Positions 1 to 12,800 of a stretch of DNA of 64,000 nt are shown in pieces. The stretch is from Symbiodinium natans (lineage: Eukaryota > Sar > Dinophyceae > Suessiales > Symbiodiniaceae). A program made the position numbers and the translations under genes. Position 1 is the first letter of the stretch. Every line of letters begins with the position of its first letter. The notes beneath the pieces are model-generated. The model saw only the letters and a program-made list of their open reading frames with translations, was not told the DNA's origin and did not search any database. The DNA is taken from positions 1,482,315-1,546,314 of the forward strand of contig CAJNDS010001446.1 in NCBI GenBank assembly GCA_905221605.1, in the 5' to 3' direction.

Positions 1-654
1 ATTGCGGAAAAGCTTCAACATATGTCTCTGTGATGTGACTTTACGCGGGGTGATGTGACTTCGCTCGCAGCTGCGTGTCACTGGGGAGATGTGACTTCAC
101 GCGCACAGATGTGAGTCAACCTAGCCCCTTGTAGCCTCATTTCAACACGGGGGTTTACGAAAATGAGGGAACCCGAATATAGACCCCAAATAGTAGAATT
201 CCCTTATAGCAAGAACCCCAACAAGGTGCCCCTAATTTCGGAACCCCCAATATGGCTACTGGGCCATCAAGCAGCTGAGTCGTTAGTGAATGTCGCGGTC
301 ACCGGAGCTCAATTAGATGTTACCTAGATTCCAGAGTAACCCAGGTACCCTTCGTTTCAACAATCATGTGTACTTGCCAAAGCCGAGACAAGAATCGCTT
401 ACCCTTGCTTTTAAAATGATTAATGCTAAATCCCTCAATCTCACCTCCGCCCCACCCCCCCCCCCCGGCTTCCCTAAGAACCCAAGAACCCTAAGCGCCG
501 TTTCAAAAAAGAGACCCGGCAACCCATAGCAAAAAACAAACGGTACAAAATCGCTGAATGCCTTTAACGAAGAAACAAGTACATGTAAAAATGGCCTACT
601 GCTTTAAAAAGCCAACGCCAAAACCAACAAAAACAGCCTAAACTCTACACCCTA
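1..654. other. Intergenic or intronic sequence before the first recognisable exon
   Basis: No exon was recognised here. Positions 34-115 hold three or four imperfect copies of a short repeat based on gatgtgactt. Positions 140-290 contain a diverged, reverse-oriented member of a dispersed family (phrases such as aaccccaaca, atggctactgggcc) seen again near 7120, 20150, 23430, 53210 and 62170. If the LAP gene below is intact, this stretch is part of an upstream intron of it. Confidence 0.4.
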
Positions 655-820
655 AACCCTAAGCCCGAAACCTAGCCTAAACCGAAAACCCTGAACCCCA
701 AGCCGTAAACCCTAAGCCCTAAACCCTAAACCCTAAACCCTAAACCCTAAACCCTAAACCCTAAACCCTAAACCCTAAACCCTAAACCCTAAACCCTAAA
801 CCCTAAACCCTAAACCCTAC
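655..820. repeat. CCCTAAA telomere-like array
   Basis: From about 715 the heptamer CCCTAAA runs nearly perfectly to 820, preceded by degenerate copies. It ends six bases before LAP exon 1, and the opposite orientation (TTTAGGG) starts at about 896, so exon 1 sits between inverted arrays. Confidence 0.95.
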
Positions 821-826
821 AAAGAG

Positions 827-859
827 GCACTCCTGGAGGGCACCCTCCTGGGACTCCAT
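827..859 (+). CDS. LAP: LAP exon 1 of the visible set
   Basis: Eleven codons, [11 protein letters not shown], matching the conserved gly-rich E-G-x-x-L-G segment that ends the N-terminal region of M17 enzymes. Acceptor gag|G, donor CAT|gtcggg, phase 0 at both ends. It sits between CCCTAAA (upstream) and TTTAGGG (downstream) arrays. Weak alone, convincing only through its fit to exon 2. Confidence 0.7.
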
Positions 860-3800
860 GTCGGGTGGCCTGGAGCTTGGGGTCGGATTTTCGGATTAGG
901 TTTAGGGTTAGGGTTTAGGGTTTAGGGTTTAGGGTTTAGGGTTTAGGGTTTAGGGTTTAGGGTTTAGGGTTTAGGGTTTAGGGTTTAGGGTTTAGGGTTT
1001 AGGGTTTAGGGTTTAGGGTTCAGGGTTTAGGGTTCTCAGGGTTTTCAGGGTTAGGGGTTTTTAGGGTTCTCAAGTTTTCAGGGTTTAGGGGTTTTAGGGT
1101 TTAGGGGTTTAGGGGTTTTGGCGTTTTAGTGTTTGGGGTTTAGGTGTTGGGGGTTTAGGGTTTTAGGGTTCGGGGTTTAGGGGTTTTAGGGTTTAGGGGT
1201 TTTGGGGGTTTTGTGGTTCGGGGTTCAGGGGTTTTAGGGTTTAGGGGTTTAGGGTTTAGGGCTCCGACTTGGAGGTTCATGGGTACTTATACCCCCAATC
1301 ATGAGGCTACTTAGGACCTACTTTGTGAGTTTAGGGGGCTTAGAAGCATCATTATGACTGGACCCTGAATTTCTCAAGTAGGGCCTCAAGATCTTGAAGT
1401 CCAAGGATGCTAGGGACCTGGCGTCTTGAGGTCTGCGGGTCTTATGGTCTTCACGGGGGTCTTGAGGCCTTGAGGCATTAGGATCCTAGGGTCTTGGGGT
1501 CCTGGCGTCCGAGAACCTTGGGGTTTCGGGATTCGGGTTTCTGAGAAGGCGGGTGGTGGCCCTGGAGACCTGCCAAACATTGCCTTTCTTGGCTTCTTGT
1601 GAGGAGATCGCGGGCCTCAAGAAGAAGCTCAAGGTCCGGGTCGGGATACACTGGCGGAAGAGCAAAAACACGGTTTAGGGTTTAGGGTTCAGGGTTTAGG
1701 GTTTAGGGTTTAGGGTTTAGGCCAGGAGGCTCGCGCCCTCCATTGGATGGCGCTGGTGCGATGGGGAAGAGTCGTGCGTGAGGGTGCCGGGACTTCCTGG
1801 CCAGGTGAAGGACCACAATGTGCTTCACTGCCAGCAGCGCGCAGCTTTGCAGGGTGCCACCATTCGAGGGTCGGGATGGGGATTGAGGATTTAAAGGAAT
1901 TGAGGCTTCTAAAGGGGTTTATGGGGCTGGTTCTTGGGTTTTGCAGGGGCTTCTAGGGCTTTATGGGGGCTTTGAGGGCTTTAGGCAGTTGGATCCTTGA
2001 ACTTTGCTCGGGCCCGTGGGCGTTTTGTGCCGAAACCCTAAACCCTTAACCCTAAACCCTAAACCCTAAACCCCAAACCCCGAACCCCAAACCCTAAACC
2101 AAAAGCAACATGTTCTGCTTGAGGGGTTTGGGTCGGTCTTTGCTCTCAGGCCCTCGGTCGGTTCCAGGTTTCAGGGGTGCTCCTACTTTGGGACACCCTT
2201 TTGTACTAACAGTTTCTAACCTAGGACCGGGAGTAGGCACCTGGTTCTTCGTAGGGAATGAAGGAATTAGGGGCCCTTAAAAAAACCTTTTAAGGGATTA
2301 TGTAGGGTACCTCATTCCCTCATTCCCTACTCCCTATGTCTTCCCTGTAAGGTATTATATAGGGTACATCATTATATACCCTTTAAGGGATTATGTAGGC
2401 TACCACATTCCCTCATTCCCTACTAAGAAGCAGCCAGTTTTACTTGTGTCCCAGGCCGACAAACGATTCCAGGGATCGAAGACGCCAGACAAGGAGAAGG
2501 TCCAGCTTGGGGCCTTAAACCCTAAACCCTAAACCCTAAACCCTAAACCCTAAACCCTAAACCCTAAACCCTAAACCCTAAACCCTAAACCCTAAACCCT
2601 AAACCCTAACCCCTGAACCCTAAACTCTAAACCCTCAAACCCTAAACGGGTGCTTAAGGCTTCGAGGCGACAAGCATCTGAAGGTTTCGGGGTTGGGGCG
2701 TAGGGCCGGAAGACCGCGGGGTTTAGGGTGTGGGGTCTAGGGTTTGTCCGGCGAAGATGAAGCCCAGACCAAGTTTTCAGTCCGCGGTGCAGACCAAGGT
2801 GATTTGTTGCAAGAGATTTGGGGGCCTAAGGGCTTTCAATCTCTGACGCCGCAACCCGAAGCCCGAAACCCTGCGCTTTTCATCACCCAGTCCCCAAACT
2901 CTTCCTGGAGCGAAGAGTCCCCTTCTCTCGCGGCTGAAATGCCTATCTGCTAGTCTTGAGAATGTGTCTGAGAGCGTGGTGAAGGCATGCGGGCAGTTCT
3001 CTGACTTGCAGCACTTTTTAGGGCTTTTCTCTCAGAATACGGCGCCCTGTCTTACAGCCAAATGGGACCATCATAGAGAGCCCAAAAGCGACCACTCGCT
3101 GTATTGCTCTCGAAAGCATCGTTTAGGGTTCTTGCGGGGACAGGGGGGTTTAGGGTTTGGGGTTTGGGGTTTAGGGTTTAGGGTGGTTCAGGGTGTAGGG
3201 CCGCCCCCCCAACAAAAGCTCCACGAACACTCGAGACCCACTTAATCACCGAGCCGTAAAGCCCTACACGCCGAAGCCCTAAACCCATAAACGCCCTAAC
3301 TCTCCTAACCACCTAAAACCCTAAACCCCGAACATCTGAGCCCCCGAAGCCCCCGAAATCCCTGAACCTCGAAACCCTGACGCACCTCAACCACCACTCC
3401 CCTCAAGCCTAAACCGCTCAAAAAGAAGCCCGAGACCCTAAACCCCAAACCCTAAACCTTAAACCCTATACCCTAAACCCTAACACCCCTTTTGGAGAAG
3501 CCCGAATCCACAAGGCGCCCAAGGGACCAGATTCGCTCGAGATGCTGGGGAGCTTCCCGGCGGGCAGCGACGAGGCGTTCGCGAAGGTGGGCTGTCGGGG
3601 GCTTTCGGGGGTTTGCAATGGTTATGGGTTTAGGGTTTAGGGTTTAGGGTTTCGGGCTTAGGGTTTCGGGTTCAGGGTTCGAGGTTCACGGGGGTTTTGG
3701 GCTTAAGGGGCTTTAGGGGTTAGAGCGTTCCAGGGCTTGCTGGGGGTTTGTAAGGGGCTTCAAGGGGTTCGGGGCTTAAAAGGCTGGAGGGGTCATTTTG

Positions 3801-6800
3801 GGATTTAAGGCCTGGGTTGCCAGACGGTCAGGAGGTACCCTACACCCTAAGCCCTAAGCCCTAAGCCCTAAGCCCTAAGCCCTAAGCCCTAAGCCCTAAG
3901 CCCTAAGCCCTAAGCCCTAAGCCCTAAGCCCTAAGCCCTAAACCCTAAACCCTAAGCCCTAAGCCCTAAGCCCTAAGCCCTAAGCCCTAAGCCCTAAGCC
4001 CTAAGCCCTAAGCCCTAAGCCCTCAACCCTAAGCCCAAGCCCTAAGCCCTAAGCCCTAAGCCCTAAGCCCTAAGCCCTAAGCCCTAAGCCCTAAGCCCTA
4101 AGCCCTAAGCCCTAAGCCCTAAGCCCTAAGCCCTAAGCCCTAAAGCCTAAGCCCTAAACCCTAAACCCTAAACCCTAAACCCTAACCTCCTAAGGTTGTA
4201 CTCTTGGGTTTGGGGACCCTTTTTGGGAACATAAGGGCCAGAGTGGGAGTAAGTTAAGGAAACTTTTTAGGGGTCCTTTGGGGTCTAACTCTGATTCCGG
4301 GGATCTGTAGCGGTTTAAACAATAATACATGGTGTGTAGCATTCGCGTTCACCAAGTTGGGAGGTTTACGGCTTAAAGACCCTAAGCCCGGGTTGTAGCA
4401 CTTAGGGTTCGGGGGCTAGGGAAGGCCCCAATAAGGCTTAGTCGAGGGTAGGTAGCACTAGGGTTTCGGGTTGACTGGTTTAGGCTGAGGGCTGGGCTCA
4501 CAAGTCACGTTAGGAGGGTTACGAACCCTACTGACAAGTGCCCACGAAGCTCCACCACCCTAAACTCCGAACCCGAAACCCCAAACCCCTACATCCTAAA
4601 CCCTAAAAGCCCTTAAACCCGACACCCTAAGCCCTTTACACCTAAAGTTGGTCATGCCTAGGGCTTAGGGAGATTTAGCGTGAAGGATTGCGGCTTGAGG
4701 ATTTCGAGTCTAGGATTGGTTTTAAGGGTTGCAAGTTTGGTGTTGCTTAAAGGCAGCTGCGATCGCTTCCGGCGTGATCTTCTCGCGGGAGCTCGTGCCC
4801 GTCACCCAGACGGGGTCGGCTGCAACTACCGGGGCCGGTTCTACACTTACCTACTGGTTCTTGGCAATTTGGGGATGAGGGAGCTGTGCACCTTATATCC
4901 CCCCTACATAGCCTTTAAGGATGTACAGAGTACCCGAATTCCACACGCAGAGCCAGCAAGATTAGTGCCTCCTTTCCCTCTATGATTCCTACCAAAGGGG
5001 GGACTCAATACGGGGCACAGCCAGAATTTTCTACATCCACAAGCAGTGGTATGCTCTCGGAATGATGGTCCCTCTGTGGTTACCCTGAATATTCGGGGCC
5101 GCACAATAGTAACCCCAAAAGGGACCATAATGTAGAGAACTGACCACCAAAACCCCTCATCCCAGCGAAGTCGCAGCGAATGTAGGCCCTGCCAGCAGAA
5201 CGAAGACTCAGTCCCAAGACCTTGCGGCCCTAGGGTTTAGTGTTTAGGCAAGTAGGAATTAAGTATTTTAAGGGGCTGCGCCCATGGGCGGGCAGCGCAC
5301 GCAGAAGCCCGGGGCGAGCAATTTCTAAGCATGTTGAGGCCCCTAAACTCCCTTAAAATCTCTAAGCGTCAAGTTTCTAGGCATTTTCAGGCCCCTAAAC
5401 TCCCTTCAAATCTCTAAAAGCGTTTGAGGCTCCGAGACTCCCTTAACGTTTCTAAGCACTTTATAAGGCCCCTAAACTCCCTTTTTCCTAGCCCCGTCGC
5501 TTATGCCCGCCCTTTGGGGGGCATCATGCTCCTGATGCCCCCCCGGGGTCCCGCCCCGGGAGCCGCTGATGCTCCTGATGCGTGCCTGGGGGTCCCGAAA
5601 AAACCACGAAAAAAAAACCGTTCACCGGCGGCACGCGGGGGTCGGCGGCACTGGCGTCCGGCCTAATTCTGCTTCGCAGAAGGCCAGAGGCCAGCAAGGC
5701 TATTCCCGGGACGACCCGGGCTAAAAGGTCCGCATTTGCTCGGTCCTTTTGGGACCTCGCGCTGCCCGATTTAATGGCTACCGCCAGTGCCGCCGACCCC
5801 ACAGACCCAAGACAGTCGCATTGGGGCGGAAGGCCGGGTGGAGCGTGGGCAGGCGGGGGGGGGCGGGGGCGGGGGGGGTGGGGGTGGGTGGGGGTGGAAA
5901 GGGGTGGGGGGTGTGGGGGGTGACGGTAGAGGGGAGTTGGGGGCGGAAGGCAGGGGTGGACTGGGGGGCATAGAGATGAAGAAGCGACGAGAGCGGTGAG
6001 AGTGGGGGGGCGGTCGGATGGTGCACGATGGTGGGGGTAATGATGAGGGCTGGGGAGGGTTGGTGGGAGGGTTAGGGAGTGGGAGTGGGAGAGGGTGGGG
6101 GCGGCGGAAAGGGGGCCTGACTCATTTGACCAGCTCTGGTGAGAGGGTTGGGGCGGAAGGCAGGGTGGAGCGCGGCGGGTGGACAGGGGAGGTGACGGTC
6201 GAGGGTTGGTGGAGTTGGGGGCGGAAGGCAGAGGCGGTTCGGGTGGGCGTGGACCTCAAACTAAAGATTTGTCAGGGCGGAGTAGGGTGTAGGTACGAGG
6301 TGGGTGGGAGGGGCCTCGAGGGGGGGGGGGGTTGGGGGGGGGGGGTGGGGGGGGGGGGGGGGGGGATTTGTCATGGGCGAGGGAAGGGATGGGGGGGCTG
6401 GGGGGGTGGATCCAACGGTGAAAGCGGTCAGGGCGGGCAATGGACTGGAATCCTTCACACACGAGAGATGGGGTGGGGGGGGTGGGGGGGGGTGGGTGGG
6501 CGTGGGGGGGGGTGGGGGTGGGGGTGGTCTGGCATGCACTGGGCCCTTTAAACCAGGGGTCAAAGGTCCAATTCAAGGCGTCATGGGTGAGGGCGATGGG
6601 TGGCGGGGTTTGGGCATGCACTGAAGCCAAACAATGCAAAAACACTCCAATTCAAGGTGTCATGAGCAGCATGCTGTGAGAGCGGGTGAGGGCGGTGAGG
6701 GCGGTGGGGGGTCTTCACTGACGCCGCCCTGCTACCGCTGGGGTCGGCGGATATGCTTCAACGTCTTAGGGTTGTTGGGTTTAAGGTCTCTATGCGCATG

Positions 6801-9800
6801 TAGGGTCTAGGGAGTTAGGAGTTTAGGGCTTCAGGGTTTAGGGAATTAGGGTTTTGGGCTTGTGGGCCTACTTGTGGGCCTACAGAGTTTGCAGGGTCTA
6901 TAGAGTGCACAAGGTCTACTGGGTCCAGAGTTTTAGGAAGCATGCAGCAGGAATGCGCCCGCGAACATCGTGGATCCAGTGAACCTGGCCAACACGGCGG
7001 CCGAGATGGCAGGCGACTAGGGTCAAATTTAGGTTTAGGATGTTAGGGGTACCTCCAGGGTTGAGGGTTGAGGGTTGAGGGTTTAGGGTTTAGGGTTTAG
7101 GGTTTAGGGTTTAGGGGTTTCCGAGATGAGGGGTACCTTATAGGGGTCCTTGTTATAAAGGGTTTATAGTAAGGGGTCCCTTATTCTCGCAAACCCCCAA
7201 ATGATCTCCTGGAGAGACTCTGAAGGCTTGCTACATGCATTTGCCCTCCCGAACCCCAAAATCTACGAAGGGTTTAGGACCTACTTTGGACGAGGTGATG
7301 CGCTGAACCCCGAACCTTTAAGTGCCCTTTCGAGCCTACAGCTTCAATACCCTGGAACCCTGAACCCTAGTACCTAAAAATCCTAAACCCCTAGCCCATA
7401 AACCCTACACCCGGGTCCCCTCAGATCCTAAACCCTGAACCCTGAACCCTAAGCCCCAAACCCCAAAAGCCTTAACCCTAAACCCCCTCCCCCCACCCCC
7501 AAAGAACCCGAACTGCCCCCAAGTGCGGCTTTGCGGTATCCAGCCAGGAGAAACAGCCAGCCGCCACCATAAGGTTTCGGTTTTTTCTCCCGTCCCTGAC
7601 ACCCTAAACCCTCCACCCGAAAAGCCTTAAACCGTGGATTTAGGATTTAGGGCTTAGGGTTTTAGGGTTTAGGGTTAAGGGTTAAGGGTTTGGGGTTTAG
7701 GGTTGAGGGTTTAGGGGTTCAGGAGTCCCAAAACCTGAGCACCCAGCCCCCGAGAAGGTTGCAGACACAACTCAGGGAACCCTAAACCCTATAGCCTAAA
7801 CCCTAAACCCTAAACCCTAAACCCTAAACCCTAAACTCTAAACCCTAACCCCTAAACGAGCAGGACCGGGCCATGAGTCTGCAAACGGGCAGCTTTCTGA
7901 GTGATTGTCCTTATGGCGGGGTTTCAGTTTGAGGTTTGAACCCTGAACCCTGAACCCTGAACCCTGAACCCTGAACCCTGAACCCTGAACCCTGAACCCT
8001 GAACCCGAAACCCTAAACCCTAAACCCTAAACCCTAAACCCTAAACCCTAAACCCTAAACCCTAAACCCTAAACCCAAAAGGGTTTTTCGGCCTTGAGCC
8101 CCCAGGGCGGCTGGGTCTGAAGGCAGAGGTGCTGGATGAGAAGGACCCGCGCTGCTTAGGGTTTAGGGTTTGGGGTTTAGGGTTTAGGGTTTAGGGTTTA
8201 GGGTTTAGGGTTTAGGGTTTAGGGTTCAGGGTTCCTTGGGGTTTTGGTGTCCAGCGATTGTCTAAGGGTAGTTATATGGGGCCCCCAAATATGCTTCAAG
8301 GCTTCATAGGGTTTTGGGGTTTAGGGTTTAGGGTTTAGGGTTAGGGTTTCGGGTAGTTATAATATGGCGCCCTGAAATATGGTTCCTTACCTCCGTTCAA
8401 GGGTTCTGAAGTATGGGTTCTGGCGGTTGTAGGGCGCAATATAAGGGGTCCCCTTTTAAGGGCCCATACTAAGGGACCGTGTAGCTCCCCAGAGATTAAA
8501 GGATATGGGGGTTAGGAGTTTTGGGTTTAGGGTAATAGGGGTTTGGGAGAGGGTTGTGGAGTTTGGGGCTCAGGGCTGGTAAGGGGCTCAGGGGTTTGGG
8601 AGTTTAGGGTTTGGGGCTGTTTGGGGTTTAGGGTTTAAGGGCTGGCAGTTTACGTGTCAGGGTTGGGGTTTAGGGGTATTGACCTAGAAAACACCCCCAA
8701 CACCCCCCCCCCCCCCCCTCGAAATGCCCTTCAAGAAGCCAGGAGTGCGAGAAGCTTGGGATGGGCTCCTTCCTGGCCGTCAGCCGCGCCTCCAACTTGG
8801 GCGCACGGCTGATCCATCTCACCTACACCCCAGGTGGGGAGGAGGGCTTTAGGGCTTCTTGGGGCTTTTAGGGTTTAGGGCTGAGGGTTTAGAGTTGAGG
8901 GAGGAGGGTTAGGGGGTTTTAGGGGGTTTAGGGCTTTTGGGGCTTTTAGGGTTTAGGGCTGAGGGTTGAGGGTTTAGAGTTCAGGGTTTAGGGTTTGGGG
9001 CTTTTGGGGTTGAGGGTTTGTGTCGCAGTAGTCTATTTTTTGAAGGCTAGGGTCCCGCAGAGACCTAGCTAAACTTGAACACAAGAAGCACCCCAGCCTA
9101 ATCCCTAATCCCTAAGCCCGAAGTACTTCTGTCTACACACCCAAACCCTAAACCCTAAACCCTAAACCCTAAACCCTAAACCCTAAACCCTAAACCCTAA
9201 ACCCTAAACCCTAAACCCTAAACCCTAAACCCTAATAAACCCTAAACCCTAATAAACCCTAAACCCTAAACCCTATTCCCACCCAGGCCTGCTTAGGCCG
9301 TACCCACCCTTTTCAGGGTGCCTGGACCCAGCACTACACCCGACAGCGATTAACACCATCGCTTGGAGTTACTATGCAAGCCTAAAGAGTTGTGTTGAGC
9401 GTGAGCTGCACCTCCAGTGCCGGTGCAGTACCCCGCCTGGGGTACCTCAAGTATTATTCCCACTACCAAACCCAAAAACCTGCCCCTCCCTGACCCCCCC
9501 TGGGCCCCCCTGCCGCCCCCTCACACCCCCTGGGTGTGTTGGGGCGCCATCTCTGCATGACATCTACTGCCGCGGCGCGGCGAGACGCCCTAAACCCTAA
9601 ACCCTAAACCCTAAAACCTAAACCCTAAACCCTAAGGGTGCGTGTATATCCCCCCCCCCCTGCTTTTTTAGCCAATCGTGAGGATTTGCCTCTGTTAAGT
9701 TTAAATGTTAAGTTTTTTCAAACCCTAAACCTTTAACCCTAAACCACAAAACCCTATTAATGTCTAAGGGACTTGCATTCTTGAAGATAACCGTGTTCAG

Positions 9801-12800
9801 ATGTAAGGGATTGAGCCTGTAAGGGATTGAGCCTTCTAGCAACCAATATTGAATATTGAACTTTTTTTTCAATATTCAATATTGGGTGGGAATCCAAGAT
9901 CCAAGATCCAAGATGCCCAGGGACTTTTGGGAGGCAATCTTGGATACCGGGCCCGGGGGTGGTATCCAAGATTGCCCCCCAAGAGTCCCTGGGCATCTTG
10001 GATCTTGGATCTTGGATTCTGCCCGATATTGAATATTGAACTTTTTTTTCAATATTCAATATTGGGTGGGAATCCAAGATCCAAGATCCAAGATGCCCAG
10101 GGACTCTTGGGGGGCAATCTTGGATACCGGGCCCGGGGGTGGTATCCAAGATTGCCCCCCAAGAGTCCCTGGGCATCTTGGATCTTGGATCTTGGATTCT
10201 GCCCGGTATTGAATATTGAACTTCTTTTTCAATATTCAATATTGGTAGTCGTCCTGGATTAATTATGCCTGCGAGGTCTCTCGACTGCACTGCGGCTGTG
10301 ACCTGGAGATTGTTATGTATGGCCTGTGGTTTGTTGTGTTTTATGCATGGTAGGATAACATGAGGATGCAACTTCATGGCGTCAGCATATATAGTGTGTG
10401 ATTTTTCCAAACTCAAGCCAGTAAGACAGAATGTAGATTTCGGAAGCTCTTAGTCGAGCAATGGATGGTTTCAAGGTTACGGGCAGGGCATGCCTCAAGG
10501 GCCAGAAGGTGAGACTGACGTTATCTCCATCAGAACCCGTCAAGAAGCTTAGCAAACCTGGAGAGCCTCACATTTACGTGCACAAGGTTCCAGATGCTGA
10601 GGAAGTACTTGCAAAAGTAACCCGCGGGGACCTGCAGTGCCACGAGTCCAGGCTCCCGCTCTCTGCACACGACATACGCGTCATGATCAACAACATCCAA
10701 TTGTCATTTGGTCTTCGTCATCCATCGCCTCCGTGGTCATTGAGTGCCGACAATCGCTTGCAGGACACCCTGCTCAAAGCCAAGCGTGCTGGACGAAAGC
10801 AACAAGCTGCTATCCCCGATAAGGAGAGTCGCCCAGCCATTGGGAACGACAACGAGCATCAGGAAGACCTCCATGCCATGCCGGTCATTGTGCCCATGAA
10901 CACGAACGAGCCCGAGGTCCCCGCCATTGGGAACGACAACAAGCATCAGGACAACATCCATGCCATGCCCGTCATGATGCCCATGAACATGGACATGAGT
11001 GAGGCACAAGCGGAACTACCCACAGAAGAGGTTCACATTGATGACATCGGGCCACCCCCGGTGGTGGAGGGCACTGGAGCCAACACAAATCGCAGCGAAC
11101 CCATCGAAGTAGCGCAGGCCGCGTCCCCGTGTTCGTCCTCATCTTCGTCGTCGTCGTCATCCTCTTCTACAACCAAGAGCCAGCTTCGCAAGCAGATTAA
11201 CGTACTCCAGCAGGACCTCGCCGAAGTGTCGCAGGACTTGTACCTGGCAAACGACGCCCTTGGCCTGAACAGAGAGCCGATAGCATGACGAAGCTCATGC
11301 TCTTTGATATATGACAAGCATGACGGAGCTCATGCTCTTTGCGGTCGATGAAAAAAAGAAACATTCATGTCTGCGCCTTGTGTGTGCGAGCTGTTGCCTG
11401 ACACTGCTGAAAACGTATTCGTCTGCTTTATGTCTTGTTTCAAGCACACTGGCCTAACATTTGTGTACAAAGAAGTCCAGTTCCTGCCACTTCAGATGCC
11501 GCCCCAGCCACGCATGTTGGATGAAGCTATGACCAAGTACGGCTCAAAAGATTGGGTCCTGACCGAGCTGCCTCGTCCAACATACACCAACAACGTGGAC
11601 GGCAACCTGGAGTTGCAGGATCTCCTGACATATTCCTGCAGGACAGACTTAGCATCCAAGACGTGTGCCATGATCTTGGACGTCCACGTCGGCATGACCG
11701 AGATTGGCAACCTCGCAACCATTTCTGAAAAGATCGTCCAGCACGACTACAGCTTGCTTCCACCGCAACTACGCCCTTCCGACTCCATGCCCCGTGACGC
11801 CGCCGTGTCCTACATCATGCACAACCTCGAGGACGGCGCAATGAATGTAGTCCGTGTCTTCAAGTTTGCGAGCAAGACCTCTGTGAAATATGCGGTGGGT
11901 TTGTGTAGTGAAAAAGCGCATTTCCCTGCATGGCGGCAAGGCCCATGGGCATGGAATAAAGCAGTCCACTCCTTACTTGACCGTCTTCCAGGCCATCACG
12001 TAGTGTGGTGGTCTCTGAACAACAAGAAGGACAAGCCAGAGGTCAGTCGTTCTTCAACCCAGGCATGGTCTGTGGAGGATGAGGAACTCATGGCAGGGGT
12101 AGACTACATCAACAAGAACGCGCCAGAGGACGACTCGGAGAACCAGCAGTACGTTTGGATTTTGCGGAACATCCACTCGCACAGCGGGTCCCCCATCAGC
12201 AACTGGCCGGAATCTAAGGTCCTTCGCATGGCGCAAAACAAGAGCAGAGGCACTGCCGGGGCTACTTCCTTGAGCTTCTTTCCGATGACCGTGCGAAGCG
12301 TGAAGCCCTGGATGAGCACCTTCCTTCTACCACTCGTCATGCCACTCCTGACCTCCTATGGAATGATCACGCTTGGCTGGCCCGGGGTGGGGAAAACTCC
12401 ATTCCTTATCTTGTTGTGCCTCGCAATTGGTAGGTATCACATCACTCGTCTCGGTCTTGAAGGTGTTCGTCCAGCTTGGCGGCGAGCGAAAGCGATCGAC
12501 AACTTTCGCCACAAAACTGGACAGGTTCACGAAGGCCTCATACTAGACGATCCATCGGTGGAGAAACTCGATGCGGCTGACATGAAGTCAAGCTGACATC
12601 AGAGGAGGACCAAAATTGTTCGGGGCGCTACAATGACGTCAAGCTCGTCCGGAATGGAATGCGAGCGTTGTCCTCAAACAATCTCAAAGAGGAGGATGAA
12701 CCCTTGAGCGAGCGATGGCAAACATCCATCACGTGGGACGAGTTTTACAAGCTCGTGCAGAAGTTCTTTTGCTCCTACCCAGACCTCGATGTTCTCGCCA

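Larger units (their letters stand above)
4797..6950. other. LAP intron 4: foldbacks and G-rich low-complexity sequence
   Basis: Contains small inverted repeats (5063-5130 and 5637-5803), a unique GC-rich stretch at 5270-5800 and a strongly G-rich tract at 5850-6540. The many overlapping frames at 5524-6679 encode only Gly/Pro/His-rich shadows of that composition and are not supported as genes. Confidence 0.5.

Noticed and set aside
5524-6679. A cluster of overlapping Gly-rich and Pro-rich frames
   Set aside because: They come from a G-rich tract. Six frames overlap and contradict each other, and a LAP intron covers the region.
9757-10416. Frames of 219 codons (minus) and 137 codons (plus) near the left end of the transposon
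   Set aside because: Both read through the palindrome array and simply repeat its peptide. They overlap on opposite strands.
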